From positions 10,354,001-10,418,000 of the forward strand of contig CP053153.1 of the NCBI GenBank assembly GCA_014607495.2: 64,000 bases of DNA, read 5' to 3'. The notes below the pieces were generated by a model. The model did not search any database. It saw only the letters and a list, made by a program, of their open reading frames with translations, and was not told the origin of the DNA. This document shows positions 10,633 through 22,904 of this stretch, piece by piece. A program made the translations under genes and the position numbers. Position 1 is the stretch's first letter. Every line of letters begins with the position of its first letter. This stretch comes from Carposina sasakii. Taxonomy: Eukaryota > Arthropoda > Insecta > Lepidoptera > Carposinidae.

Positions 10633-12258
10633 ATGCAGTTTATTCGACATACAGTGGTTTTATCAGTCCTGGTCTTCTTTAACATCAGTTTTGTTTCATC
10701 AAAAACAAACTTGTTATCATTGTTGTGAGTATATTTTCTAGTATAGTACCTTGTTATAGTTCTGTTTTGTCGGGAAATGTTTATTAACATTATAAACTTG
10801 GACTTGTATGAATGTGTAAGTGCATAAAATGTTACTTAACCCACTCAACTGCATAGCCTTCCTTCGACAATCAGCATAAACTAATTTCAGTTCAGTTGGA
10901 GTGGCTTAAAGGAGAGCTGAACAGTTGTGTTGTTTTTTGTTAGTCAGTGTGAACTTGTTCATGTAAAAAGAGTGAGAAGTATAATTTTATTTTGGGAATA
11001 ATTATTTGTTATTTTAGATCAAATTCCGGGGAGGGATACATATACCAATACCCAAAAGAATGTTCAGATGCCTTAAGAGCTTTTGCACAGTCTGCTTCAA
11101 ATTTCACATTATGCTCAATATTACATGCCAGACCAATAAGATTATGTGAGAAGTGTATTGATGAATATGGTTTATTTAAAAAAGAATATGCAGATTTATT
11201 AAATACAGTTGTTGATGGAAGATCATGCCAATCACTGTTTATGTTTCATGATCGCTTAGAGGTCATTTTAGAGTACTACAACAATATATTGTCAGTATGG
11301 GAAAAAGGAAACTGCAATGGTATGTAATATATTTTATAAATAAATATAATTATGTTTAGTATGTATGTATAAGGTTAGAGTTAAAGACATCATCTCAGTG
11401 TATTTGTGTTTGTGTACACACTTGCCCACTATAATATATTCAGTGCAGTTGGCCAATATCACTAAATGAAGCTACCTACCCTATGTAGAAGCTAATATTA
11501 CCTATTTATTATACTTAATCATTTTTATTTTCAGATTGTTTTCATTGGGGTAAAGATATCCCGGAAATAGCAAATAAAACAAAGAAATTTAATTTAATGT
11601 TTAATGAGACCATGACTTGTATCATATCAAACATGAATTTTTCTAACAATTCAGATATAGTATGTGAAAAATGTATGCAGTCTTATTTACAGTTAGATGA
11701 ATTTTATAAAACATTAAGCAAAGATTCTATGGGATTGGAGAGTTTGTGTATGGATATTGTAGATTCTGTAAGTATTAGACTGGAATTTCGTAACTATGTT
11801 TTCTTTGGGTTGTTTTGTTACTATTAAATATTTGATTGATAAATGTAAGAGAACTTATAGTATGAGTATAAATTTTTATCCAAATTATGATAATTTTAAA
11901 GATATCTAATATATATCAAGATGTAGGTAAGATTTTTTAAAATTTCAGATGAATACCACACGATTTATTTGGAGTAAAAGCTTGAATTGTTGCAAGATTC
12001 GCCAATCACCAGAAATTATATTTTTGTGCTGCACTGGAATTATATCATTTTTACCATTACTATTTTACCTAGCTGTAGCATATTGTGGACCAATAAGATT
12101 TACCGAATGTATTGAACCGTGAGTTGTTTTTAAAGAATTCACACTCTTATATTAGACATAAGCACTGTGCATTTTATTTTCATTTATCATAACAAAAACT
12201 TCTTATTTTCAGAATCAAGATTCAAGCAAATTATTTTAAGATCAGAAAATGTTCATGA
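10633..12258 (+). CDS. OSTM1: OSTM1, osteopetrosis-associated transmembrane protein 1, 5 exons, 280 aa
   Basis: Exons: 10633-10724, 11018-11319, 11535-11767, 11949-12118 and 12213-12258, with phases consistent throughout. Exon 1 gives a hydrophobic signal peptide (starting MQFIRHTVVLSVLVFF). Exons 2-3 form a Cys-rich luminal domain with CEKCIDEYG and CEKCMQSYLQLDEFY motifs and several N-glycosylation sequons. Exon 4 carries one membrane span at about residues 232-254. A short cytosolic tail ends KIRKCS. OSTM1 is the glycosylated beta subunit of the ClC-7 chloride/proton exchanger in lysosomes; partner and site are family knowledge. The protein is shorter than the human one (334 aa). An AATAAA lies four bases after the stop (12262-12267). 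It is convergent with MEAF6, and a ruined second copy lies at 15.8-17.8 kb. Confidence 0.92.
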
Positions 12259-12851
12259 GAGAATAAACTAAGTTATATAGAGTTACAGAACAAAATAATT
12301 ATGTACATACAGTACCAAAGACAATTATAATAATTTATATTTCATTATGGTTTTTTATCAGCATTAAATTCTAAAGCTCAAGATTTAGACAGCAGGGGTC
12401 CATCTAATAATATTATCATTAATATTTGCACAATATGCAATGTACAATCCACTGAATGAGAATTTGAAATGAATTCACAGTTTAACTCATATTCTTTAAA
12501 TGTAGGATATTCTCCATAACTTGACATACTTTTTTAAACTATATACCTAGTTATCCCATGTGTATGATGCATCATGATGCTAAAATTCATAACGGCAATA
12601 GCTGTAAAAAAATCACCTTTTCATCAATGGGCATCTTTTCACCAAGTAAATTGATCTGGTGGTAAATCTACGTTCAATGGATGACTGTTAATGTGTTTTG
12701 ATGTTAAAGATGGTTACATCCCCAGGCTCTGAACAGAAGTGTCCACACCTTTCATTATAAGCAGTATTATAATTTTTACTCATTATCAACAATAAAAAGG
12801 TAAAACAACTGTACAAATGTTACCAATAACTGTCCAGCAATTTATCTGTGT
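12259..12851. other. Convergent 3' regions of OSTM1 and MEAF6
   Basis: AT-rich, without ORF. It serves as 3' UTR or spacer for both genes. A deletion-riddled copy is at about 17,758-18,224. Confidence 0.6.
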
Positions 12852-15358
12852 CTAGCTTTTTTTGTTATTGCTCTTCTTTACACTGCTACTGTTATTATTA
12901 CTATTTGATAGTTTATGTTTTAGGGGGTTTGGTGTAGCGTCTCCTTTGTTTATTAAGCCCAGATTCAAGTCTTTGTCCTTAGGTGTCCCAGGTCTACTGT
13001 CCAGACCAATAGCAGCCAACATTTTGTCACTTCCAAAGGCCTTTTGAAGCATCCCAGATGCTGCAGCCATTTTTTGAGTCGCTGCCTGTTTGGTTTGAGC
13101 ACTGCTTAGTATTTTATCAATACCATTAGTATGCTGTTTGCCAGATGGTTTTGATGCAATACTTTCTGAAGAACCATGGATTGTGGTGTGATTCATATTT
13201 CCTACATTAATGCCACTGCTTATTTGTGTATCAGATGAATCTTCATTTGTTTGTGATTCAGTTTCACTTTGTCTCTCATCTGGAAAGAAAAAGATTTTAT
13301 AAGTAAAAATATCAAAATACAAATAGTTCTTCACTAAGCCAAATTCATGAAATGGTATGAACACTTAATGTGGGAGTGATAGAACACTATAAATATTAAT
13401 GATAATAAATAAACCAGAGTTCGAAATTATCAAGATGAATATTTTTTTGGATAATAAAATTATTTCACAATTATCCTAGCTGATTTTCCATTTAACTTCT
13501 TGAAATTTTCTTTATTGAAATGATAATATATTTATCCCAAGGAGGTTGTAGGTTTTGAAGTATTATTAATTAAACAGCAAAGATTAAAAATAAATGTGAC
13601 AAATATACAATTTAATTCAGAATTTGTTTTTATGACATCAAACAAAAGTAAGAAAGTACCAAAAGAATAGAAATTCATACTTTTCTCGTCAGAGAAATGT
13701 TTTGTTTTTTGGTTTAGTTTGAGGTCTAGCGCATTTGGATACACAAATGACGTTCAGATACATATAAATAAATGAGATTATTTTAGTGTTTAGATAATTA
13801 TCAAGGTATATTTATCAAGATAATTATCAATGATAATTTTCCTTTGAACCCTGAATAAAAATATACTATATTACTTACTTTTAGGGTCTGCAGGATCAAC
13901 AAGGCCACTAACTGCCTGAAATATATAAAGGTAAATAAACCATAAGAATAATAGAACAATTTATTTCGACATGAATAAGCTTGCACCAAATGAGTCTCGT
14001 CTTAAGCCTATTGCAGTCCACTGCTGGACGTAGACCTCCCCCAAGGCAAGCCACAAGGCTACTGCCACAGGGGGGTTTTGCCCATAGTCACCATGCTGGG
14101 CAGGTGGGTTAGTGACCGCAGTGTGATTTTCGGACTATGTTGTCAGCACGGGAGGCACTGCTGGCCACCTCCCAGAAACCTCTAATCGCCTTGTACAATA
14201 CCCACGGGCAGGCATGCGGTGGTACAAACTCTACTCTGTCTGCACTATGCCGCTAATAAGTAATCCCAGATAAAATTTTATCTGTAAATTAGGACACAAT
14301 AGTTATGTTCTCATATAATAGACATACTGCCTCATGAAAATAATAAAACTAAAATACTCTCATTAATCCTAAAGTTGTGCCATGTAGTTGTGTCCTAAAT
14401 TTTTTAATTTTATGTACTTATACATATTTATGCAATCAAGCAAGGAACAAAAATGTATCCTGGGTGCCCATTTAATAAGAAACTACAGAAGTACTTACTG
14501 CCATAGAAGTAATAGATGATTTAGAAAATAATCTTTCTGCTTCTTTGAATTTTCTGTTGCGTTTGTCAGCCTTTGAATTTGTATTTTTGTTAGTAGTTAG
14601 GTATCTGTCCCAACCTCGAATTATATTCCCGTACAGCTGAGTGTCTTCTAAATAGGATCCTTCAAATGCATATATCTGTCTCTCCAAATTGGCTAAAGTT
14701 TCCTATAAAATAATACATGAAATAATTATTTACTAAAATGTTTATTTCCAAGTTATGAATACTACTAAACTTTTATAAAAGCAAAAAAAGTTTGTGATAA
14801 TGTGACCCTATCCGGACAATATTATAAACATGACAGTTTCTATGTAAGGATGTTCAATTCTGTGAAACAAAAACCACAGTTATTGATGAAACTTGGCAGT
14901 TACATAGTTAGTACATTATAAATTATAATACATAACATTATATTTTAGATAGCTGCACCCGTATGGTGAATTTGGTGAGTGAGATGTCTCACTTTTAAAC
15001 ATCAAATCCACAGAGCTATGAATAGCTAGACAAGCGTTTCTACTTGGTGTGTAAAAAGGGATTGCAAACGACTTTTATCAGCCATAATTCACTCCTAGCT
15101 CGAGAACGTGCGTATATTCTAATTATTAAGTCTATTTTTTACATTCAAAGTACAAACACTTAGTTTATCTAATTTTTATGCGAACGAAGCCGCGGGAATC
15201 AGCTAGAACCTACCTATTCAAAGGGTAAGGTCCTCGAGTAGGTATTTCTGATGGACTAGATAAGATTAAACTATACTTACTGCAACTTCAGCCTTTCTTT
15301 TGACAAGTTCTGCTAATTCTGCTCTAGTATCAGCCACGGAGTTCTGTTTGGACGCCAT
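12852..15358 (-). CDS. MEAF6: MEAF6 (Eaf6), NuA4 histone acetyltransferase subunit, 4 exons, 248 aa
   Basis: Exons (minus strand): 15281-15358, 14499-14702, 13879-13915 and 12852-13279, all GT-AG. Residues about 9-90 match the Eaf6/MEAF6 family: [13 protein letters not shown], then [31 protein letters not shown] and [17 protein letters not shown]. The protein is a small shared subunit of NuA4/TIP60 and MOZ/MORF-type acetyltransferase complexes in the nucleus (family knowledge). The C-terminal 140 residues are Ser/Asn/Lys-rich and probably disordered, making it longer than human MEAF6 (about 190-200 aa). An in-frame ATG at 15421 would add 21 residues; the later one was chosen because the family homology starts nine residues after it. 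Introns 1-3 each hold repeat insertions. Confidence 0.92.
13425..13853 (+). mobile_element. Inverted-repeat element in MEAF6 intron 3
   Basis: The left end AGAGTTCGAAATTATC and right end GATAATTTTCCTTTGAACCCT are roughly complementary. The interior is homologous to the element nested in the Helitron-like repeat at 6.1-6.5 kb. No transposase is present, so this is a non-autonomous element. A degraded copy is at about 18.64-18.97 kb. Confidence 0.55.
14003..14235 (-). repeat. Family Y copy in MEAF6 intron 2
   Basis: Defined here by GGCCTACGTCCAGCAGTGG (sense). This minus-oriented copy contains CCACTGCTGGACGTAGACC, GCCATAGTCACCA-type blocks and CCCACGGGCAGG. Related copies are at 26.7, 27.3, 37.9, 41.1, 46.7, 46.9 and 52.2 kb. 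Sense copies end in GCAATAGGCTGA plus a short microsatellite, like a retroelement 3' end. Confidence 0.65.
15170..15206 (+). repeat. Helitron-like 3' end in MEAF6 intron 1
   Basis: GCGAACGAAGCCGCGGG followed by AATCAGCTAG is the typical hairpin-plus-CTAG end seen elsewhere in the window. The rest of the element is not recognisable. Confidence 0.45.
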
Positions 15359-15567
15359 GTTTACTTTAGCTCCAAGTACGCTGTGGGTATCACTGACAGG
15401 GCTTTGGGGAGAAACAACCATGTCGTTGCTTAGCAAATATCTTACTGTTCCATAATTAATAAAACACTCATCTGATCGGCGCGTATATTATTTATTTATT
15501 TATCCTTCAAAATCTGTGTTCTATCGAAATAATAAATCTGAAAACAAACAGAAATCTCGTCAGTAAT

Positions 15568-15775
15568 TTTTTTTTTGTTTACTTTATCCCGAAGGAAAGG
15601 CAAGGGGAACTAAGCCCATACAGCCATTGTCTTTAGTAAATGATTTCTGAATTTATGATGGATGATAATGATTATGATGAATGGAAACGTCAGGAAAATC
15701 CTCAAGAACAAGTGTAAAGTTAGTCAAAACTAAAAATAATTGCAGAAAAAACTTACATGGGCCCATGAAGAACAA
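15568..15775 (-). repeat. Family X copy 3, upstream of MEAF6
   Basis: The poly(A) end (T-run 15568-15577) faces the MEAF6 start 150-210 bp away. It matches family X through GTGTAAAGTTAGTCAAAA to GGGCCCATGAAG, then switches to unrelated sequence B (AACAATTCCGTTTGGGG), so its 5' half is missing. Confidence 0.75.
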
Positions 15776-17660
15776 TTCCGTTTGGGGTTGAAACCATGGG
15801 GCCATGGGGTCCAGTTTATTCGAGCCCATACAGTGGTTTTAAGTCCCTTCTTTAAGGATAATTTCGAAAAGGTTGGTCGAGGCATTTCATGACCAAGAGG
15901 GCTGGCTCATTTTGTGGACAGTATATTTTCGAGTATAGTACCTTCGCTATCCAGTCGGGACAACGCTGCCAGCCTTATTGGGCACATTGCCACTTGCTTG
16001 TATGAATGGTAAGGCATAAAATGACTTAACCCACTCAACTGGATAGCCTTCTTCGACTCATTTGTAAACTTTTCATTCAGTTGGATTTTGTGGCTTCTGA
16101 ACAGTTTTTTGTTACGTCAGTGTGAACTTAGTTACTATGTTGAGCAAGTATAATTTTAGTTCGTAGGAATAATTATTTGGTTATTTTAGTATCAAATTCC
16201 GGGAGGGATACATATACCCAAAAAATACCCAAAATGACTCATGTTAAAAAATTTGTTAAATAATACGAGTCTTTTTTATATTGCACAATCTTTCTAATCT
16301 CATTAAGCTATATTACATTAAATTTGTAACGAAGTCTTGATGAAAACGGTTTATGATTAAAATTAAGAATTTAACGGCATAACACGTATTAATACGACTT
16401 TTAAATACTTAAGTTGATTTGAAATGGAATTTCCAAAACCATGCCGAATCAGTTTATGTGGTAAGTTGATCGCTTACGTCATTTATAGAGTCTACAATTC
16501 CAATAGATGGCGTTATTGTCAGTACATGGGAAAAGGAAACTCAATACTAATCAACTATTTCGACCGTATAATTAAATACTAAGTTGGCATGTTTGAGACG
16601 ATGACATTCTCAATATTTAAGTATGCAGCGAACTTGCATCAAGTTCGATCCTAGTCGAGAGCATTTTGATGTTACTAATTGCGAATATAATTTATTAGTG
16701 CAGTTCCAATTTCACTTTTAATGAACGTCAACGTTTTTTACCACCCTAATGTCGACCGTATTACCTATTTATGTATGTGCTCGAGTTAACTTTGTCGTTT
16801 ATGAACAGATTTTAAGAATAGCTTTTCATTGCGGGCTTTGAGCGCGGCGACCGAATCAAGAAATTCCGTAACGAAAAAACCTAACACCCCCCACTCCGCC
16901 TCCCATGTAGCTCGGCCGAGCGTTCGCTTAACGTGTGTTGGGTTTCGTTATACGCGTAATTTAAAATGTTTATATTTCGGGTAGTTCTACCATGCTTGCA
17001 TCATACCTTTTACCCAAACCATGATTCTCCCTTCTAACTTTCCAGTGCATGTGCACGTATGCAGTCACTACAGTTAGATGAAATAATAGACGTAAGCAGA
17101 AATATTCTACACTCGCCGCTAAGATTCGGTTTACCACACCGTGCGACGTATGAGACATTTAGTTCTGTGCAAGTATAGACTGAACTTTCGTAGAGACTAT
17201 GTTTTTTTGGGTGTAGTGTTATTATCTACGAACTATTTACCGCCTACTGAGTGAGACGAGCGATCCTGGTAGAACCCTGTAGGGAAGGAGAACTGGACTC
17301 GGGAGAGAATCAGGTCAGTGCACGTGTATAAATCCTTCTAAGATCCTCTAATTCTATCAAGTCCTCTATTGCTGTAGGTAAGAATTTGCAGAGTGTGAAT
17401 CGTACGATTTATTTGTTCGAGTAGAAAGCAATTAGTAGCAACTCGCCAAAACACCAGTCCACTAATTATCACCAGCTGCACTCTGGCCTATACAGAACCC
17501 GCTATTACTTTTCCCTAGCTGTAGCACTCTATTGTGGACCAAGGTTTAAGAGATTCTACCGAACGTGTATTGTACCGTGAGTTGTTTTTAAAAGTAGAAT
17601 TGCATGAAGTCACTCAGATGTAGACATCTGAGCATGTTGCCAATGTATTTTTTTTTATTT
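15776..17660. other. Interleaved mosaic of OSTM1 locus and sequence B
   Basis: Short blocks alternate between two sources. One is the OSTM1 region (10.63-12.2 kb). The other is a sequence B that also occurs, less mixed, at 20.93-21.96 kb. For example 17,058-17,082 matches OSTM1 exon 3, 17,093-17,125 matches B (21,892-21,922) and 17,162-17,205 returns to OSTM1 exon 3/intron. B itself is unidentified; its clearest block is at about 16,760-16,925. Such fine interleaving is what a consensus of two misaligned sequences would give. Confidence 0.75.
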
Positions 17661-17757
17661 TTATTTTCATTTATCATAACAAAAACTTCTTATTTTCAGA
17701 ATCAAGATTCAAGCAAATTATTTTAAGATCAGAAAATGTCATAGAATAAACAGTTAT
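15826..17757 (+). pseudogene. OSTM1: Ruined second copy of OSTM1
   Basis: Remnants of all five exons are in order: exon 1 near 15,826-15,845, exon 2 start at about 16,190-16,220, exon 3 pieces at 17,058-17,180, exon 4 at about 17,395-17,578 and exon 5 at 17,701-17,757. No frame survives. Exon 5 and its upstream intron are identical to 12,180-12,250 until bases start dropping out (AAAATGTCATAGAATAAAC here against AAAATGTTCATGAGAGAATAAAC). The losses are mainly short deletions, with few substitutions outside the mixed parts. Confidence 0.8.
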
Positions 17758-18224
17758 ATAGAGTTACAGAACAAAATAATTTGACATACAGACCAAAGAC
17801 AATTTAATTTTATATTTCATTATGTTTTTTATCACATAAATTCTAAAGCCAAGTAACACAGGGGTCCATCTAACAAAATAATATTATCTTAATAGCAAAT
17901 ATATGTACCCACTGAATGAGAATTTGAAATGATTCACTTTACTCATTCTTTAAATGTAGATATCCATAATGACTTTTTTACTATACCTAGTGTTATATGC
18001 ATCAATGCATTCAAAGCATGGCTTAAAAAAATCACCTTTCATCTGGGTCTTTTAGTAAATTGATTGGTGGTAAATTACGTTCAATGGATACTGTTAAATT
18101 AATGTGTTTATGTTAAAGATACACCAGGTCTGAACAAATGCCACACCTTTCATTATAAGCTATTATAATTTTTTCATTTCAAAATAGGTAAACAATGTAC
18201 AAATGTTACCATAATAGCATTTAT

Positions 18225-20086
18225 CTGTGCTATTATTGCAGCTAATTATTCTATTTGATAGTTTATGTTTTAGTATGTCCCTTGTTATTAAGCCCAGCAA
18301 CTTTTCCTTAAGGTCTAGTCCAGAAATGCAGTTTTGTCATCCAAAGGTGAAGCAAGATGCTGCCATTTTTGAGGCTCCTGTTTTTTGAGCAGCTAGTATT
18401 TTATCAATAATTAGTATGTGTTTAGATGGTTTTGATGCAATACTTTCTGAGAACCATGGATGTTGTATTTGCCTATTAATACTCTTATTTGTGTATAGAT
18501 GAAATTTGTTTTGATTCATTTACTTTGTCCTCATCTAAAGAAAAAATTTTATAAGTAAAATTCAAAATACAAATAGTTCTTCACTATTCATGAAATATGA
18601 AACTTAAGTGAGTGATAGACTTAAATTTAATATAATAAATAACCAGTTAAATATCTTTTATTAAAATTATTTCACAATTATCCTAGCTGATTTTTTTAAT
18701 GAAATTTTCTTATTGAAATGATATATATTTCCCGTTGTAGGTTTTAAGTTTATAATAAACCAAAGATTAAAAATAAATGTGACAAATATACAATTTAATT
18801 CAGAATGTTATGACATCAAACAAAAGTAGAAAGTCCAAAAGAATAGAAATTATACTTTTCCGCAGTAAATGTTTTTTTTGGTTTAGTGAGGCTAGCATTT
18901 GGATGACAGACATGAGTTATTTTATTTATATTATGTATATATGATAATATCAATGATAATTTTTTTCTGAATAAAAAATAATATTCTTATTTAGGGTCTG
19001 CAGGAAAAAGGCCCTACTCAAAATATAGGTAAATAAACCAGAAAATGAACAATTTATTTAAATGAATAGCTTCACCAAATGATAAGCCTATGTCCACTGC
19101 TGGATAGCCCAAGGCGCCACCAGCCACAGGGGGGGGTCATGGGGGTAGTGACCGCAGTGGTTCGGACTTAGGCACTGCTGGACGAAACCTCTAATTGTAC
19201 ATAATGGTACAAATCTACTCTGTCATGCCGCTAATAAGTAATCCCAGATTTTATGTAATTAGGACACAATAGTTATGATATAATAGACATATATGAAAAT
19301 AGTATAATAACTTTTAATCCAAAATAAAAAAAAGGTAAGTATATATAATGGACAAAATAAAATTGTGCTCGTTTCTTCAGTTGTGTCCTAAATTATAATT
19401 GAATACATATTATAATCAGAACAAAAATGTATCCTGGGTCATTTAATAGAAACTACAAAGTACTTACGCCATGAAATGGAACGTGAGTTCGTTTTGCCTT
19501 TGAAGTTGTTAGTAGTAGGTAAACTTATATTCCCGTACAGCTGAGTGTCCTAAAAGGACCTTTTTATGTTGGGAAATCTGATTATTTATAAAATGTTTAT
19601 GTTAGAATTACTAAACTTTTATAAAAAAAAAAAGTTTGTGAAATGTACCCTATCCCTATTAAACATGACAGTTTGTAGTAAGGATGCAGTGAAACAAAAA
19701 CCACAATTGATGAAACTTGGCGTTACAAGTTATACATTTAAATATATACATAACAAGATAGTGCACCCGGTGGGTGAGTGAATTCTCACTTTTCATCAAA
19801 TCCACAGAGCTATGAACTAGACAATGCTACTTGTCTGTAAAAAGGGATTGCAAACGACTTCACCATAATTCACTCCGCAGAACGTGCGTATACTAATTAT
19901 TAAGTCATTTTTTACAGCAGCAAAGCACAGTAGCGGGAATCAGCAGATTCAAAGGGTAAGGTCCTCGAGTAGGTATTTCCTGATGGACCTAGATAAGATT
20001 AAACTATACTTACTGCAATCGGCCTTTCTTTTGACAAGTTCGATTCTGCTCTAGAACACATCAGCCACAGTTCTGTTGGACGCCAT
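18225..20086 (-). pseudogene. MEAF6: Ruined second copy of MEAF6
   Basis: The copy keeps gene order and introns relative to 12,846-15,358, including the intronic inverted-repeat element (18.64-18.97 kb) and family Y (19.08-19.23 kb), but is about 25% shorter. Exon 4 (18,240-18,535), exon 2 (about 19,465-19,560, mostly lost) and exon 1 (about 20,012-20,086) are recognisable. All are frameshifted by many small deletions and a few short insertions. No protein can be made. Confidence 0.8.
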
Positions 20087-20289
20087 GTTTACTGTGGGCT
20101 CTCAAGTACGCATCACTGACAGGGCTTTGGGGAGAAACAACCATGTCGACTTGCTTAGCAAATATCTTACTGCTTCCATAATTAATAAAACACTCATCTG
20201 ATCGGCCGTATATTATTTGAGATTTATTTATCCTTCAAAATCTGGTTCCGAAATAATAAATCTGAAAACAAACAGAAATCTCGTCAGTA

Positions 20290-20790
20290 ATTTTTTTTTT
20301 TTGTTTACTTTATCCCGAAGGAACTAAGCCCATACAGCCATTGTCTTTAGTTGTTGTTGTTTGTTTAGAATCCCGAAGGAAAGGCAAGGGGAACTAAGCC
20401 CTAGATACAGCCGATTGTCTTTAGTAAATGATTTCTTGAATGTATGATGGATGATATATGATGATGAAACGTCGGGAAAATCCTCAAGAACAAGTGTAAA
20501 GTTAGTCAAAATGGAAAATTATTGCAGAAACAACTTACATGCGCTCTGCCCTTTTTACCACCCCCATCGTAATCCGGCTAAAATTTGCTCTATGTATTAG
20601 GGACCGTGCGTATAAAACAATGCACACGCACTCAGATTCACATCACAATGATACGGGGCCTCAAAATATACTTACTACCAGAAAACATCACTTACGGTTG
20701 ATGCAAGCCATTTAATAAAAATAATTTTTCATTTTCACAAGAAAATTACACCTGCAAAGCTTTTCCCGCCGAATAGTAGTAAATGCTAAT
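20290..20790 (-). repeat. Family X copy 4 (within the ruined duplicate)
   Basis: It corresponds to the copy at 15,568 and restarts once (T-run at 20,290-20,302, then CCCGAAGG again at about 20,372). It extends to CTTTTCCCGCCGAA near 20,774, so unlike copy 3 it keeps the family 5' end, with internal disorder. Confidence 0.6.
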
Positions 20791-20934
20791 AATTTCTGTT
20801 TTCACCTGATGGATGCATTATGATGAATTGCGAAACGTCAGGACAAATCTCAAGATAGAGTGCATTAAAGTTAGTCAAAACTAAAAATGGCAACATGTGC
20901 AAAAAAACCCTAAAAATACGGCCCATGAACGCTC

Positions 20935-21960
20935 GAACAATTCCGTTTGGGGTTGAAACCATCATGGGGTCCAGGAGACTACCCACAACCTTTTTAAGGA
21001 TATTTCGAAAAGGTTGGTCGAGGCATTTCATGACCAGAGTGCTGGCTCATTTTTTGGACAGCGAGTAAGCCTCGCTATCCAGCGGGGCAACGCTGCCAGC
21101 AAACTTTTGGGCACATTAGCGGTGGAGGACTTTCAAGGAGTCTTCTATTTGTAAATTTTATTTTATTTTGTGGCTCTAGTTTTTTTTACGTAGGCTTAGT
21201 TACTATTGCAAATAATTTTAGTTCGTAGGTTATTGGTTATTTAGTATATATTATAAAATAAAATGAGTCAGTAAAAAATTAATAATACTACTTTTTTATA
21301 TTGCACAAAATTAAGTATATTTTAATTTAACGACTTATGAAAACGGATGTAAAATTAAAATTTAAATAAAGTATTAATACTTTTAAAAAAGAAATGAATT
21401 TCCCAAAAATGCCGTTGGTAAGTTGCTACGTATTTATTCTACAATTCAATGGCGTTATTTCATACACGAATATACTATCCTATTTCGACCACATAATTTA
21501 CTAGTATGTTTACGATGACATTCTTATTTAGTATGCACGAATTGCGAAGCGATCCTATCGAGACATGATTTACAAAATTTATTTATACATCCAATTTCTT
21601 TTAATAACGTCAACAGTTTTTTCCTTAAAATTCAGTATTATATTTATGTATGTGCTCGAGTTACTTTGTCGTTTATGAACAGATTTTAATAATAGCTTTT
21701 ATTGCGGGCTTTGAGCGCGGCGACCGAATCAAGAAATTCCATAACGAAAAAACCTAACACCCCCCACTCCGCCTCCCATGTAGCTCGGCCGAGCGTAAAC
21801 ATTTTCAAAACGAATCCAAGTTTTTCATGTAATAAATTTTATATTTAGCCTTACCCTTTCAACGTCTGCATGTGCACGGCACACTACATTATAGGCAGAA
21901 ATATTCTATACTCGCCGCTAAGATCGGTTACCACACCGTGCGACGTTGAGACATTTTTTG
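20935..21960. repeat. Second copy of sequence B
   Basis: Matches to 15,776-17,160 include GGTCGAGGCATTTCATGACC, CAACGCTGCCAGC, GAACAGATTTTAA, GGGCTTTGAGCGCGGCGACC and CTCGCCGCTAAGA. No OSTM1 blocks are mixed in here. It is deletion-rich relative to the first copy. Function unknown. Confidence 0.7.
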
Positions 21961-22308
21961 ACATAGAAAGAGGAGATACCAAATCCCTGTTTTTTGAGTT
22001 GCCAATGTATTTTTTTTTTATTTAATTTATTCATGACCATGGATACTGAGTCCTTCAGTCGAAATCATAAATTACAATAATAAGGTAAAAGAGATAAAGT
22101 TAAAACAAAACTAAGAATTCAAGTTAAAAAAAAAAATTGAAAAGGTTACAAAATAACAATACTAAATATGTTCTACAGTCCCTAATATAAATTTAAATAT
22201 GTGTTGCCAATGTATCGGTGCAAAGGGATGCCAGCTTATGGCATATTGCCTAGTTAATTGTGAAAAATATAAAAATATCTGTTCATTAAAATAAATGATA
22301 CCTATCTA
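21961..22308. other. Intergenic, nothing recognised
   Basis: AT-rich. A short segment GTTGCCAATGTAT occurs twice here and once at 17,638. Confidence 0.5.
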
Positions 22309-22631
22309 TCTATACATATAATAAAAATGTAACGGGTCCCTGTCTGTACATGGAAGATATATGGAAAAAAATATTATAGGAGACCTTTGTCAACGCAATA
22401 GAACCCAATACGATGATTTTTGGGATTTTTGTCTGTTTGTCTGTGCGTTTGTGCACGCTAATCTCAGAAACGGCTGAACCGATTACGATTCAGTTTTCAG
22501 GAATATATTGTGACAGGTCCCACTTAACATATAGGCTACTTTTTATCCCGGGAAAATGTTTTTATCCCGGATGATTTCGACATTCTGTTTTTTCTGTAGT
22601 CCACGTGGACGGAGTCACGAGCGTCCTCTAG
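22309..22631 (+). mobile_element. Helitron-like element, short intact copy
   Basis: It starts TCTATACATATAATAAAAAT after an A and ends CTAG before a T, so it is inserted between A and T as Helitrons do. A GC-rich hairpin region (CCACGTGGACGGAGTCACGAGC) precedes the end by about a dozen bases. At 323 bp it has no ORF. It serves as the reference for the interrupted copy at 6024-6641. Confidence 0.65.
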
Positions 22632-22904
22632 TATGTACATATATTGTTATTTAGCGCAAAGACCAGTATATTTTTCATGGAATTTTAAAATATGAACGGA
22701 TAAAAGTGGCCGCCATTTTGAACTTTTTAGTTAAGAGCCGGATTGCTTCCAAAATCGATATCAGAGGTTTCTTGCAGTTCTTAAACACATATCCGATGCC
22801 AAAAATAATAAAAGTGGCGGCCATTTTGAACTTTTTAGTTAAGAGACGGATTGCTTCCAAAATCGACATCTGAAGTTCCTTGTAGTTTCTAAACACACTT
22901 CTTC

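Noticed and set aside
15358..15421. Upstream in-frame ATG for MEAF6
   Set aside because: Not excluded, but the added 21 residues show no family similarity; kept as an alternative start only.
22675..22896. 73-codon minus-strand frame with repeated KKFKMAATF
   Set aside because: The repeats are translation of the tandem DNA array, not a protein family.
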